Both the position numbers and the translations under genes were made by a program. Under the pieces are notes generated by a model. It was not told the DNA's origin and did not search any database. It was given only the letters and a program-made list of their open reading frames with translations. A DNA stretch of 64,000 bases from Pseudacidovorax intermedius (GTDB lineage Bacteria; Pseudomonadota; Gammaproteobacteria; Burkholderiales; Burkholderiaceae_C). Positions 34,233-42,028 of the stretch are shown piece after piece (positions within the stretch are counted from its first letter, which is position 1; every line of letters begins with the position of its first letter). The DNA lies in assembly GCF_003350475.1 (NCBI RefSeq), contig NZ_QQAV01000001.1, positions 124,001 through 188,000 on the forward strand. The letters run 5' to 3'.

Positions 34233-34901
34233 TCATCGGATGATGGCGATTTTCTTGTGCAGTCGCTTGACCATGTAGGACAGCGAATAGCAGAGGACGA
34301 AATAGACGACGGCGGCCAGCAGGTAGGCCTCCTCGGGACGGCCGAAGTTCTTGCCCGCCGTCTCGAAGCCCTTGAGCAGGTCGTAGGCGCCGATGGCATA
34401 GACCAGCGAGGTGTCCTGGAACAGGATGATGGTCTGCGTGAGCAGCACCGGCAGCATGTTGCGGAAGGCCTGCGGCAGGATCACCAGTGTCATGTTCTGC
34501 TTGTAGGTCATGCCCACCGCCATGCCCGCGAACACTTGGCCGCGCGGGATCGACTGGATGCCGGCGCGCATGATCTCCGAGAAGTAGGCGGCCTCGAAGC
34601 AGATGAAGGTGACGATGGCCGAGGTCTCGGCACCGATGGGCCGGCCGATGACGAAAGGCACCAGCAGGAAGAAGCCCAGGATCACCATCACCAGCGGCAC
34701 CGAACGCATGCCGTTGACGTACACCGCCGCCGGGAAGTCCAGCCACTTCTTGCCCGACAGCCGCATGAGCGCCAGCAGCGTGCCGAAGAAGATGCCGCCC
34801 AGCGTGGCCACCACGGTGAGCATCACGCTGAAGTACAGGCCCTTCAGCACATAGGTGCTGATGAGGTTCCAGCTGTAGAAGGAAAAGTCGAGGCCCAACA
34901 T
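34233..34901 (-). CDS. gltK: Glutamate/aspartate ABC transporter permease
   Basis: 222 residues with about five membrane helices and the HisM/GltK-type coupling loop EIMRAGIQSIPRGQVFAGMAVG. It opens LDFSFYSWNLISTYVLKGLYFS as in GltK. It forms the inner-membrane channel with GltJ. The start is one base from the stop of gltJ, so the two are made together. Confidence 0.92.
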   Translation of the reverse strand: MLGLDFSFYSWNLISTYVLKGLYFSVMLTVVATLGGIFFGTLLALMRLSGKKWLDFPAAVYVNGMRSVPLVMVILGFFLLVPFVIGRPIGAETSAIVTFICFEAAYFSEIMRAGIQSIPRGQVFAGMAVGMTYKQNMTLVILPQAFRNMLPVLLTQTIILFQDTSLVYAIGAYDLLKGFETAGKNFGRPEEAYLLAAVVYFVLCYSLSYMVKRLHKKIAIIR

Positions 34902-34902
34902 G

Positions 34903-35661
34903 TCAGTGGCCTCCCGTCCCGCCCGCGGCCACGAAGCCCGGCACGCGGATCCTGCGCTCGATGAAGGTCATGATGCGGTTGATCAGCATGGCGCTGATGA
35001 CATAGAGGATGACGACCCCGATGTAGATCGGGATCTGGGCCGAGGTCTCCTCGCCGGCCTGCAGGTAGAACTGCGTGAGCTCGGGGATCGACACCGCGAA
35101 GGCGACGGAGGAGTTCTTGAAGATGTTCATCGACTCGCTGGTCAGCGGCGGCATGATGATCCGGTAGGCCATCGGCAGCAGCACGAAGCGGTAGTACTGG
35201 AAGGTGGTGAAGCCCACCGCCATGCCCGCGTAGCGCTGACCGCGCGGCAGCGCCTGGATGCCCGAGCGCAATTGCTCGGCGATCCGCGCCGAGGTGAAGA
35301 AACCGAGGGCGCACACCACCAGCACCAGCGGCGGCAGGTCACGCATCGCCGGAATCATCTTGGGCAGCACGAAGTACCAGATGAACACCTGCACCAGCAG
35401 CGGGATGTTGCGGAACAGCTCCACCCACGCATTGCCGAAGCGCACCAGCCAGGGACTGTCCGGCAGGGTACGCAAGGTGCCGATGATCGAGCCGACCACC
35501 AGCGCCAGCAGCAGGGCCGCGAGCGCGACGCTCACGGTCCAGCCCCAGGCATTGAGCATCCACTGCAGATAGGTCTGGTCGCGCCCGTGTGCAAAACAGC
35601 TGGCGACCGCCTCATTGGTGAGCGTGTCCTGGCAGAAAACCGACATATCCAGGCTCAGCAT
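34903..35661 (-). CDS. gltJ: Glutamate/aspartate ABC transporter permease
   Basis: 252 residues. After a first helix near 30-50 the protein has the longer periplasmic N-terminal region of GltJ, with WVELFRNIPLLVQVFIWYFVLP. The coupling loop is EQLRSGIQALPRGQRYAGMAVG. Partner of GltK. It lies 99 bp downstream of gltI, the gap containing a stem-loop that may lower expression relative to the binding protein. Confidence 0.92.
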   Translation of the reverse strand: MLSLDMSVFCQDTLTNEAVASCFAHGRDQTYLQWMLNAWGWTVSVALAALLLALVVGSIIGTLRTLPDSPWLVRFGNAWVELFRNIPLLVQVFIWYFVLPKMIPAMRDLPPLVLVVCALGFFTSARIAEQLRSGIQALPRGQRYAGMAVGFTTFQYYRFVLLPMAYRIIMPPLTSESMNIFKNSSVAFAVSIPELTQFYLQAGEETSAQIPIYIGVVILYVISAMLINRIMTFIERRIRVPGFVAAGGTGGH

Positions 35662-35704
35662 CCATCCTCCTCCGCGGGTCAGGCCCCGCGCTCATTCCAT
35701 CGAA

Positions 35705-35737
35705 AAGCCCGCGTCGGCTGGCGTGCCGCGCGGGCTT
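35705..35737 (-). terminator. Intercistronic hairpin between gltI and gltJ
   Basis: AAGCCCGCG (35729-35737 read on the minus strand) pairs with CGCGGGCTT (35705-35713), a 9-bp stem followed by TTCG. The T-run is short, so partial termination or 3'-end protection of the gltI message is more likely than a full stop. This is the common arrangement for making binding protein in excess. Confidence 0.65.
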
Positions 35738-35760
35738 GGCTATTGAGGTCGACAGAGACC

Positions 35761-36657
35761 TTACTTGTTGGCGTAGGCTTCCATCGGCTTGTCGTTCGGA
35801 TGGGCCCAGGCGTCCTTGGTGCTCTCGGAAGCGGGCATGTTCAGGTTGACGTTGTTCGGCGGGATCGGCTGCATGAACCACTTGTCGTACAGCTTGGCCA
35901 GCGAGCCATCCTTGATCTGGCGGACGATGCTGTCGTCGACAGCCTTCTTCAGCTTGGCATCGCCCTTGGGCAGCATGCAGGCGATCGGCTCGACCGACAG
36001 CACTTCGCCGACGATTTTGAAGTCCTTGGGGTTCTTCGACTTGGCGGCATTGGAGGCCAGGATCGAGCCATCCATCACGAAGGCATCGGCGCGGCCGGAT
36101 TCGAGCAGCAGGAAGCTGTCGGCGTGGTCCTTGCCCATGACTTCCTTGAAGTCGATGCCTTCGGCGCGCTTGTTCTTGCGCAGCGTCTGAACCGAGGTGG
36201 TGCCCGTGGTCGTGGCAACGGTCTTGCCCTTCAGGTCGGCGATGCCATTGATGCCCGAATTCGCCTTGGTCAGGATGCGGACTTCTTCCACGTAGGTCGT
36301 GTAGGCGAAGTCGACGTCCTTCTGACGCGCGGTGTTGTTGGTGGTGGAGCCGCACTCGAAGTCGATGGTGCCGTTCTGCACCAGCGGCACGCGGTTCTGC
36401 GAGGTGATGACCTGGTAGTTGATGGTCAGGGGCTTGCCCAGGTCCTTGCCGATGTCCTTGATGATGTTCTCGGCCATTTCGGTGTGGAAGCCGACGTACT
36501 TGCCGCCGCCCAGCGTGAAGGCCAGGCCGGACGAATCGCGCACGCCGAGGTTGACCGCGCCGCGCTCCTTGATCTTGGCCAGGGTGTCGGTGGCCTGCGC
36601 GAACGCTGCGCTGGTGGCGAGCGCCGCGATGGCGATGAGCGTGAGTTGCTTCTTCAT
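35761..36657 (-). CDS. gltI: Glutamate/aspartate ABC transporter substrate-binding protein
   Basis: 298 residues, periplasmic; signal peptide about 1-22 (MKKQLTLIAIAALATSAAFA). The mature family 3 domain shows GVRDSSGLAFTLG, GTIDFECGSTTNNTARQK and VDFAYTTYVEE, all typical of GltI, with ligand-contacting residues in the GSTTNN and TTGTTS loops. AAGGAA sits ahead of ATG 36657; the longer open frame upstream is promoter DNA. It delivers acidic amino acids to GltJKL. Confidence 0.93.
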   Translation of the reverse strand: MKKQLTLIAIAALATSAAFAQATDTLAKIKERGAVNLGVRDSSGLAFTLGGGKYVGFHTEMAENIIKDIGKDLGKPLTINYQVITSQNRVPLVQNGTIDFECGSTTNNTARQKDVDFAYTTYVEEVRILTKANSGINGIADLKGKTVATTTGTTSVQTLRKNKRAEGIDFKEVMGKDHADSFLLLESGRADAFVMDGSILASNAAKSKNPKDFKIVGEVLSVEPIACMLPKGDAKLKKAVDDSIVRQIKDGSLAKLYDKWFMQPIPPNNVNLNMPASESTKDAWAHPNDKPMEAYANK

Positions 36658-36978
36658 GAATGTTCCTTGGGAGGGGTCGGGGACGGGCGAAATTCTAGAC
36701 ACACACCTTTTTCGGGATAACCCGAACCAAGAGGGTGCAGAACCCACCCACATTGGGCATTAAAACAGCGCGCTGCGCACCACGAAGTGAGGCGTGCGCC
36801 CTCTGTGTCAGGGCTTTGCAAGGATTAGCAGTCTCCATGCCCAAGCTGTGGCAGGCCCATGTGCATCAGTGATGGAGACATGCATACACGGCATCGCAAA
36901 TGCATGGCTCGCAGCGACCGGCGCGCTGAAGGCGGGGACAGATGCGCTACGCAGCGCTGCGTGAAGGCGCCGCACCGG
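36658..36978. other. 321-bp intergenic region between gltI and the LysR gene
   Basis: No gene seen. The gltI-proximal part holds the promoter candidate described separately. The distal part has several A/T-rich patches and repeated GCATG/CATGC-like motifs near 36837-36905 but no clear terminator for the LysR gene. Confidence 0.6.
36692..36726 (-). promoter_or_regulatory. Candidate gltI promoter with overlapping inverted repeat
   Basis: On the minus strand TAGAAT (36692-36697) is a good -10, with TTATCC 17 bp upstream as a weak -35. The -35 lies inside a perfect inverted repeat TTCGGG-TTAT-CCCGAA (36711-36726), which could be a regulator site or a leader hairpin if transcription starts further up. 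Confidence 0.4.
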
Positions 36979-37935
36979 TCAATCGGCGGCCGGTTGCGCG
37001 TTGGTCAGGTAGGCCCAGAGCAGGTCGGCCGCGCGCTTGGGCGTAGAGCCGCCGTCGCCGCCGCGTGCCGGGGCAGCGGGCCGCTCGCGATAGGCGCGGA
37101 TCTCCATCGTGGCCTCCAGCGGCGCCATGTCCGGCCCGTTGGCGCTAACCAGCTTGCGCGAGCGCACCTCGTTGCGCACGGCGCTCTGCGGCAGGAAGGC
37201 GATGCCATGGCCTTCGAGGGCCATGACCTTCAGGCCTTCGGCCATGTCGGTCTCGTAGACGCGGTCCAGGTGGATGGGCACGGAGGACGACTTGAGTAGC
37301 TGGTCGACCACGCCGCCCAGGTAGGCGCCCGGCGCATAGCCCAGGTAGGGCAGCGGCCAGCCGGGCTGGCCCGGCAGGCGGTGCCGCGGCTGGCCTTCCG
37401 CGTCGGGCCGTACCCACGGTGCGACCACCTCCTCTCCCAGGTGGACCATCTCGTAGCGGTGCGTGTCCAGCTGCAGCGGCTGCGAGGGATGCTGGTAGGC
37501 GATCAGCAGGTCGCAGTTGCCTTCCACCAGCCGCATCATGGCGTCGTGCACGTTCAGGGCGATCAGCCGGCTCTTGAGCGGGCCGAACTCCTGCCGCAGG
37601 CGCGTGACCCAGCTCGGGAAGAAGGTGAAGGCCAGCGTGTGCGGCACGGCGAACTCGATCACGTCCTGCGCCACGGCCGAATGGCCGCGCAGCATGGCCC
37701 GGGTACTCTGCAGCGATTGCAGGATCTCCAGCGCCTGGGAGTAGAGGGTCTGGCCGGCGGCCGTGAGCCGCGTGGGATAGCTGCTGCGGTCCACCAAGTC
37801 GGTGCCAGCCCAGCTCTCCAGGGCCTGGATGCGGCGCGAGAAGGCCGGCTGGGTCACATGCCGCAACTGGGCCGAGCGGCTGAAGCTGCGGGTCTCGGCG
37901 AGGCTCACGAAGTCCTCGAGCCATTTGGTTTCCAT
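36979..37935 (-). CDS. LysR-family transcriptional regulator
   Basis: 318 residues. The winged helix-turn-helix starts METKWLEDFVSLAETRSFSRSAQLRHVTQP, with AFSRRIQALE as the recognition region, and a LysR substrate domain follows to residue 290. It closely resembles HypT-like regulators often found beside amino-acid importers in Comamonadaceae. It is divergent from the amidase gene (69 bp between starts) and 321 bp upstream of gltI on the same strand, so either or both may be targets. The last 35 residues are low-complexity (RGGDGGSTPKRAAD). Confidence 0.88.
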   Translation of the reverse strand: METKWLEDFVSLAETRSFSRSAQLRHVTQPAFSRRIQALESWAGTDLVDRSSYPTRLTAAGQTLYSQALEILQSLQSTRAMLRGHSAVAQDVIEFAVPHTLAFTFFPSWVTRLRQEFGPLKSRLIALNVHDAMMRLVEGNCDLLIAYQHPSQPLQLDTHRYEMVHLGEEVVAPWVRPDAEGQPRHRLPGQPGWPLPYLGYAPGAYLGGVVDQLLKSSSVPIHLDRVYETDMAEGLKVMALEGHGIAFLPQSAVRNEVRSRKLVSANGPDMAPLEATMEIRAYRERPAAPARGGDGGSTPKRAADLLWAYLTNAQPAAD

Positions 37936-38004
37936 GGCGCGCGATTATGGTCCTGGGTACGCTTGCGCCCCGGCCTTGCTTTCCCGCCCTCTCCTCACCT
38001 GCCC

Positions 38005-39453
38005 ATGACGTCTTCCGACCTGCTCGCCCTCGATGCCACCACCCTCTCGCGCCGCATCGCCGACCGCAGCATCTCCTGCCGCGAACTGATGCAGGCCACG
38101 CTCGCCCGCATTGCCGCCCTCAACCCGCGCTTCAACGCCCTGGTCTCGCTGCGCGATGCCGACGCCGTGCTGGCCGAGGCCGACGCGCGCGACGCCCAGC
38201 TGGCCCGCGGCGAACGCCTGGGCTGGATGCATGGCTTTCCCCTCGCGGTGAAGGACCTGAGCCATGCGGCCGGCCTGCCCACCTCCATGGGCTCGCCACT
38301 GGCGCCGAAAAGTCCTGCCCCCCACGACAGCCTGCATGTGGCCCGCGCGAAGGCCGCGGGCGCCATCGTCATCGGCAAGAGCAACACACCCGAGTTCGGC
38401 CTGGGCTCGCACACCTACAACACGGTCTTCGGCACCACGCGCAACGCCTGGGACGACAGCAAGTCGGCCGGGGGCAGCAGCGGCGGCGCGGCCGTGGCGC
38501 TGGCCCTCGGCATGCTGCCGGTGGCCGACGGCAGCGACATGATGGGCTCGCTGCGCAACCCCGCGGCCTTCAACAACGTGATCGGCTTCCGGCCTTCGCG
38601 CGGACGCGTGCCGGGCTCGCCGGACGAGGACCTGTTCTTCCAGCAGCTGGGCACCGAAGGCCCCATGGCGCGCACGGTGGAGGACGCCGCCCGGCTGCTG
38701 TGCGTGCAGGCCGGCGTCGATGCCCGCGTGCCGCTCTCGCTGCCGCAGGCGCTGCCGGACGCCGATGCGGTCGACCTGCACACCGAGGTGAAGGGCAAGC
38801 GCATCGGCTGGCTGGGCAGCCTCTGGCCCGACCTGCCGGTGGACCCGGCCGTGATGGCCACCTGCGAGCGGGCGCTGGGCGTGTTCCGCACGCTGGGCTG
38901 CGAGGTCGAGCCATGTCAGCTCGACGTCCCGCGCGAGCAGAACTGGCAGGCCTGGCTGCGCCTGCGCCAACTGCTGGTGGGCGGCAAGCTGGGCGCGCTG
39001 GCGGCCGACCCGCGCAACCATGCGCGCATCAAGCCCGAGGCGCTGTGGGAGATCGAACAGGCCCGCCACCTCGATGCCGGCTCGCTCTACCAGGCCTCGA
39101 TCTGGCGCTCGAACGTCTACCGCGCCTTCGTGCGGCTCTTCGAGCGCTTCGACGCGGTGGTGGCGCCAACGGCCCAGGTCTTTCCCTTCGATGCCGACCT
39201 GCAGTGGCCCGGCGAGGTGGCCGGCGTGAAGAGCCAGACCTACCACCACTGGATGGAGATCGTCACGCCCTTCACGCTGGCCGGGCTGCCCACACTCAAT
39301 GTGCGCGCGGGCTTCGGGCCGCAGGGTCTGCCGATGGGACTGCAGTTGGCGGGCCCGGCCAATGCGGACCTCGCGGTGCTGCAGTTCGGCCATGCCTACG
39401 ACCAGGCGTGCCCGTGGTCGGCCTTGCGGCCACCGGTGCTGGCGCAGGGCTGA
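38005..39453 (+). CDS. Amidase (amidase-signature family)
   Basis: 482 residues, full length for the family. The Lys of the triad is Lys83 (AVKDLSHAAG), the cis-Ser lies in AGGSSGG (158-159) and the nucleophile is Ser182 in DGSDMMGSLRNPA. The MM before Gly replaces the commoner GG, a variant seen in many proteobacterial amidases. Cytosolic, hydrolyses an unidentified amide. It is divergent from the LysR gene and converges with the M81 peptidase gene (51 bp). It is unlike the shorter amidase at 21682, so not a recent duplicate. Confidence 0.9.
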   Translation: MTSSDLLALDATTLSRRIADRSISCRELMQATLARIAALNPRFNALVSLRDADAVLAEADARDAQLARGERLGWMHGFPLAVKDLSHAAGLPTSMGSPLAPKSPAPHDSLHVARAKAAGAIVIGKSNTPEFGLGSHTYNTVFGTTRNAWDDSKSAGGSSGGAAVALALGMLPVADGSDMMGSLRNPAAFNNVIGFRPSRGRVPGSPDEDLFFQQLGTEGPMARTVEDAARLLCVQAGVDARVPLSLPQALPDADAVDLHTEVKGKRIGWLGSLWPDLPVDPAVMATCERALGVFRTLGCEVEPCQLDVPREQNWQAWLRLRQLLVGGKLGALAADPRNHARIKPEALWEIEQARHLDAGSLYQASIWRSNVYRAFVRLFERFDAVVAPTAQVFPFDADLQWPGEVAGVKSQTYHHWMEIVTPFTLAGLPTLNVRAGFGPQGLPMGLQLAGPANADLAVLQFGHAYDQACPWSALRPPVLAQG

Positions 39454-39504
39454 TCGCGCTGAGGCGCATGCAACGCCAAGTGCTCGTGCGCTGAAGCGGC
39501 GACG

Positions 39505-41007
39505 TCAGGGCCGCAGCGACATGCCGGCAGGCAATTGGGTCCACGGCAGGTCGGCCGGGTCGGCGGCCATGGGGCCCGGCGCCTTGGCCACCAGGATGTG
39601 GCTGGCGATGGGCGCGAAGTCGGCGCGGAAGTGCACCGAGCTCTTGTTGACCAGCAGCTTCATCGCCTCGGGTTCGATGCCCAGGAAGCGGTAGAGCTCG
39701 CGGTCCAGCATCTGCGTCTTGAGCGTGCAGACACCGACCAGCACGCCCTCCACTTCCAGGCAGGCGCAGGGGCCGAGACGGACCTCGCCGCCCATGCCCA
39801 TCGGCCCCTTGAGGACCACATGGCCGTCCCGCAGCGCACGCACCGTGGCCCGCGCGCGCACCGGCTCATCGCTGAACTGGCCACCCCAGGTGGGCACGCG
39901 CCGGCCCAGTTGCACCTCAATCTGCGCGCCCTCCCCCGCCGCATGGGCCGCGGCGGCCGCTTCAGGGTCGGCCAGCAGGCCCAGCGCCACCTGGCCCGGA
40001 AAGCGCCGGCCTGCGCCCGCGGCCAGCAGCGCATGGAGCATGCCGGTGGTGTTGCTGTCGCCCCCGGCGCCAGGGTTGTCCTGCGTATCGGCGATGACCA
40101 CCGGTGCCGAGACGTCCGCGGCCAGCGCCAGGGCCTCGGTCACCGCGGCTTCGGGCGTCTTCAGGTCCAGCCGCCATTGGCTGCGCGGCTGGTCCACGCG
40201 CGCGAAGAGCGCGTCGACGGCCGCCTGGGCCTGCTCGCCATGGGCCCAGATCACCGGGCCGCATTCGGCGATGTCCGCCGCCGGAAAGCCCATGGCGAAG
40301 CTGAGGACCGTGCCCTGCGCGGCGTCCAGGTGCAGCAGTTCGTCGTAGACGGCGTCGGCCGGGGCGGTCATGGTGCTCTGCGCATTGAGCGGCAGCAGGA
40401 AGTCGAGCCGGCGCACGGCCAGCGACTCGCGGCTGCCGCGGGCCAGGCGACGTTCCAGCAGCGTGGCCGCCAGGGCGCCGGTGTCCTTCATGTCCACGTG
40501 CGGATAGGTGCGGTAGGCCACGAGCGCATCGGCCACCGTGAGCATGGCCTGGGTCACGTTGGCATGCAGATCCAGGCTGGCGACGATGGGCACCCGCGGG
40601 CCGACCACGGCACGGATGCGCGCCAGCAACTCGCCCTCGGGGTCGTCGAGGTGCTGGGCCACGGCGGCGCCGTGCAGGTCGAGGTAGACCGCATCGACGC
40701 CCGGCCCGGCCAGGGCCGCGCGCAGATCGGCATCGATGTCGCCGGCGATCCGCTCGAAGGCTTCGCGCGTGACGTGGGCCGAGGGATTGGCGCCGGCCCA
40801 GCCCGAGGCGGTGAGCGTCCAGCCCCAGCGCTCGGCCGCCTCGATGAAGCCGCCGATGGGGATGGCCTTGCCGCGGTAGGCCTCGATGACCACCGGTCCG
40901 CGCCGGTAGGCCGGAAAGCCCGAGCCCGCCTCGAAGGCGGCCCAGTCGGCCAGGGTGGGCGCGAAGGTGTTGGTCTCGTGCTGGAAGCCGGCGATGAAGA
41001 CGTTCAT
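39505..41007 (-). CDS. M81-family metallopeptidase (MlrC-like)
   Basis: 500 residues. Motifs of the MlrC/DUF1485 family are present: FQHETNTF at the N-terminus, YLDLHGAAV, SLDLHANVT, TYPHVDM, then DTQDNPGAGGDSNTT in the C-terminal MlrC domain. MlrC of microcystin degraders hydrolyses linear peptides and the zinc ligands lie in the Asp/His motifs named. Most bacterial members act on unknown small peptides or amides. It lies on the same strand as, and 56 bp downstream of, the D-2-hydroxyacid dehydrogenase gene. Confidence 0.9.
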   Translation of the reverse strand: MNVFIAGFQHETNTFAPTLADWAAFEAGSGFPAYRRGPVVIEAYRGKAIPIGGFIEAAERWGWTLTASGWAGANPSAHVTREAFERIAGDIDADLRAALAGPGVDAVYLDLHGAAVAQHLDDPEGELLARIRAVVGPRVPIVASLDLHANVTQAMLTVADALVAYRTYPHVDMKDTGALAATLLERRLARGSRESLAVRRLDFLLPLNAQSTMTAPADAVYDELLHLDAAQGTVLSFAMGFPAADIAECGPVIWAHGEQAQAAVDALFARVDQPRSQWRLDLKTPEAAVTEALALAADVSAPVVIADTQDNPGAGGDSNTTGMLHALLAAGAGRRFPGQVALGLLADPEAAAAAHAAGEGAQIEVQLGRRVPTWGGQFSDEPVRARATVRALRDGHVVLKGPMGMGGEVRLGPCACLEVEGVLVGVCTLKTQMLDRELYRFLGIEPEAMKLLVNKSSVHFRADFAPIASHILVAKAPGPMAADPADLPWTQLPAGMSLRP

Positions 41008-41063
41008 GGGGCGGTGCTGCGAAGGAATCGGGTGCGGGGTGCAGTGCTCGGCGATTCAGGCAC

Positions 41064-42002
41064 TCAGATCGGCGACACCACGCCACGGCCGGCGAAGTGG
41101 CCTTCGGCATTGGCCATGAAGCGGTCCACGCTGCATTGCACGGCCTCGGGCGACCAGCCGGCCATGTGGGGCGAAAGCACGATGTTGGCGAGGCCCACCA
41201 GCGGCTCGGGCCGCCTGGGTTCGCTCTCGTACACGTCGAGCGCGGCACCGGCGATGGTCTCACTGCGCAAGGCCTCGGCCAGCGCCTCGGTATCGACCAG
41301 GCTGCCGCGGCCCACGTTGACCAGGTAGCCCTGCGGACCCAGCGCCTGCAGCACCTGCGCATTCACCTTGTGCCGCGTGGCCGCACCACCCGGTGCCGCG
41401 CACACCAGCACGTCGCACCAGCGTGCGAGCTCGGCCAGGTCGTCGAAGTAGCGGTGTGGCGAGCCTTCGACCGGCTTGCGGTTGTGGTAGCCCACCGGCA
41501 TGTCGAAACCGGCGGCGCGACGCGCCAGCTTGGCACCGATCGCGCCCATGCCGAAGATGCCCAGGCGCCGGCCTTCGAGCTGCGGCGGCATGGTGAGCAC
41601 GTCGCGCCACACGCCCTCACGGCACAGCCGGTCGCGCTCCGGGATGCGGCGCACGATGGCCAGGATCAGGCCGAAGGCATGGTCGGCCACCGTGCTGTCG
41701 TTGGTGCCGGCGCCGTTGGCCGTGACGATGCCGCGCGCCCGCAGCGCGTCCATCGGCAGGCCCTCGTAGCCCACGCCCATGCAGCACACCAGCTCCAGCG
41801 CCGGCATCGCCGCGACCTCCTGGGGCGTCAGGCCCACGGTGCCAATGGTGAGCACGGCGCGGAAGTCGCGGCCTCGGCTGGCGATGGCGGCAGCGCGCTC
41901 TGCCGGCGTGGGTGCGTAGACGAGGTCGTAGACGGCGCCGATCTGCTGCACATGCGTGGGCGTCTGCTGGTTGAGGACGAGAAGGGGGATCTTGGCGGAC
42001 AT
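41064..42002 (-). CDS. D-2-hydroxyacid dehydrogenase (NAD(P)-dependent)
   Basis: 312 residues. Nucleotide-binding GMGAIGAKLARR (the GxGxxG loop) lies near 152-163. The catalytic Arg is in CAAPGGAATRHKVN, the Glu in the VYESEPRRP region, and His in SPHMAGWS. The enzyme interconverts a 2-oxoacid and a D-2-hydroxyacid such as glyoxylate/hydroxypyruvate. The ATG at 42002 begins the family N-terminus (MSAKIPLLVLNQ); the longer frame overlaps the ABC exporter gene. It sits between the M81 and ABC genes on the same strand. Confidence 0.88.
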   Translation of the reverse strand: MSAKIPLLVLNQQTPTHVQQIGAVYDLVYAPTPAERAAAIASRGRDFRAVLTIGTVGLTPQEVAAMPALELVCCMGVGYEGLPMDALRARGIVTANGAGTNDSTVADHAFGLILAIVRRIPERDRLCREGVWRDVLTMPPQLEGRRLGIFGMGAIGAKLARRAAGFDMPVGYHNRKPVEGSPHRYFDDLAELARWCDVLVCAAPGGAATRHKVNAQVLQALGPQGYLVNVGRGSLVDTEALAEALRSETIAGAALDVYESEPRRPEPLVGLANIVLSPHMAGWSPEAVQCSVDRFMANAEGHFAGRGVVSPI

Positions 42003-42028
42003 GGAAACGAAGGGAAGCAAGAAACGGG

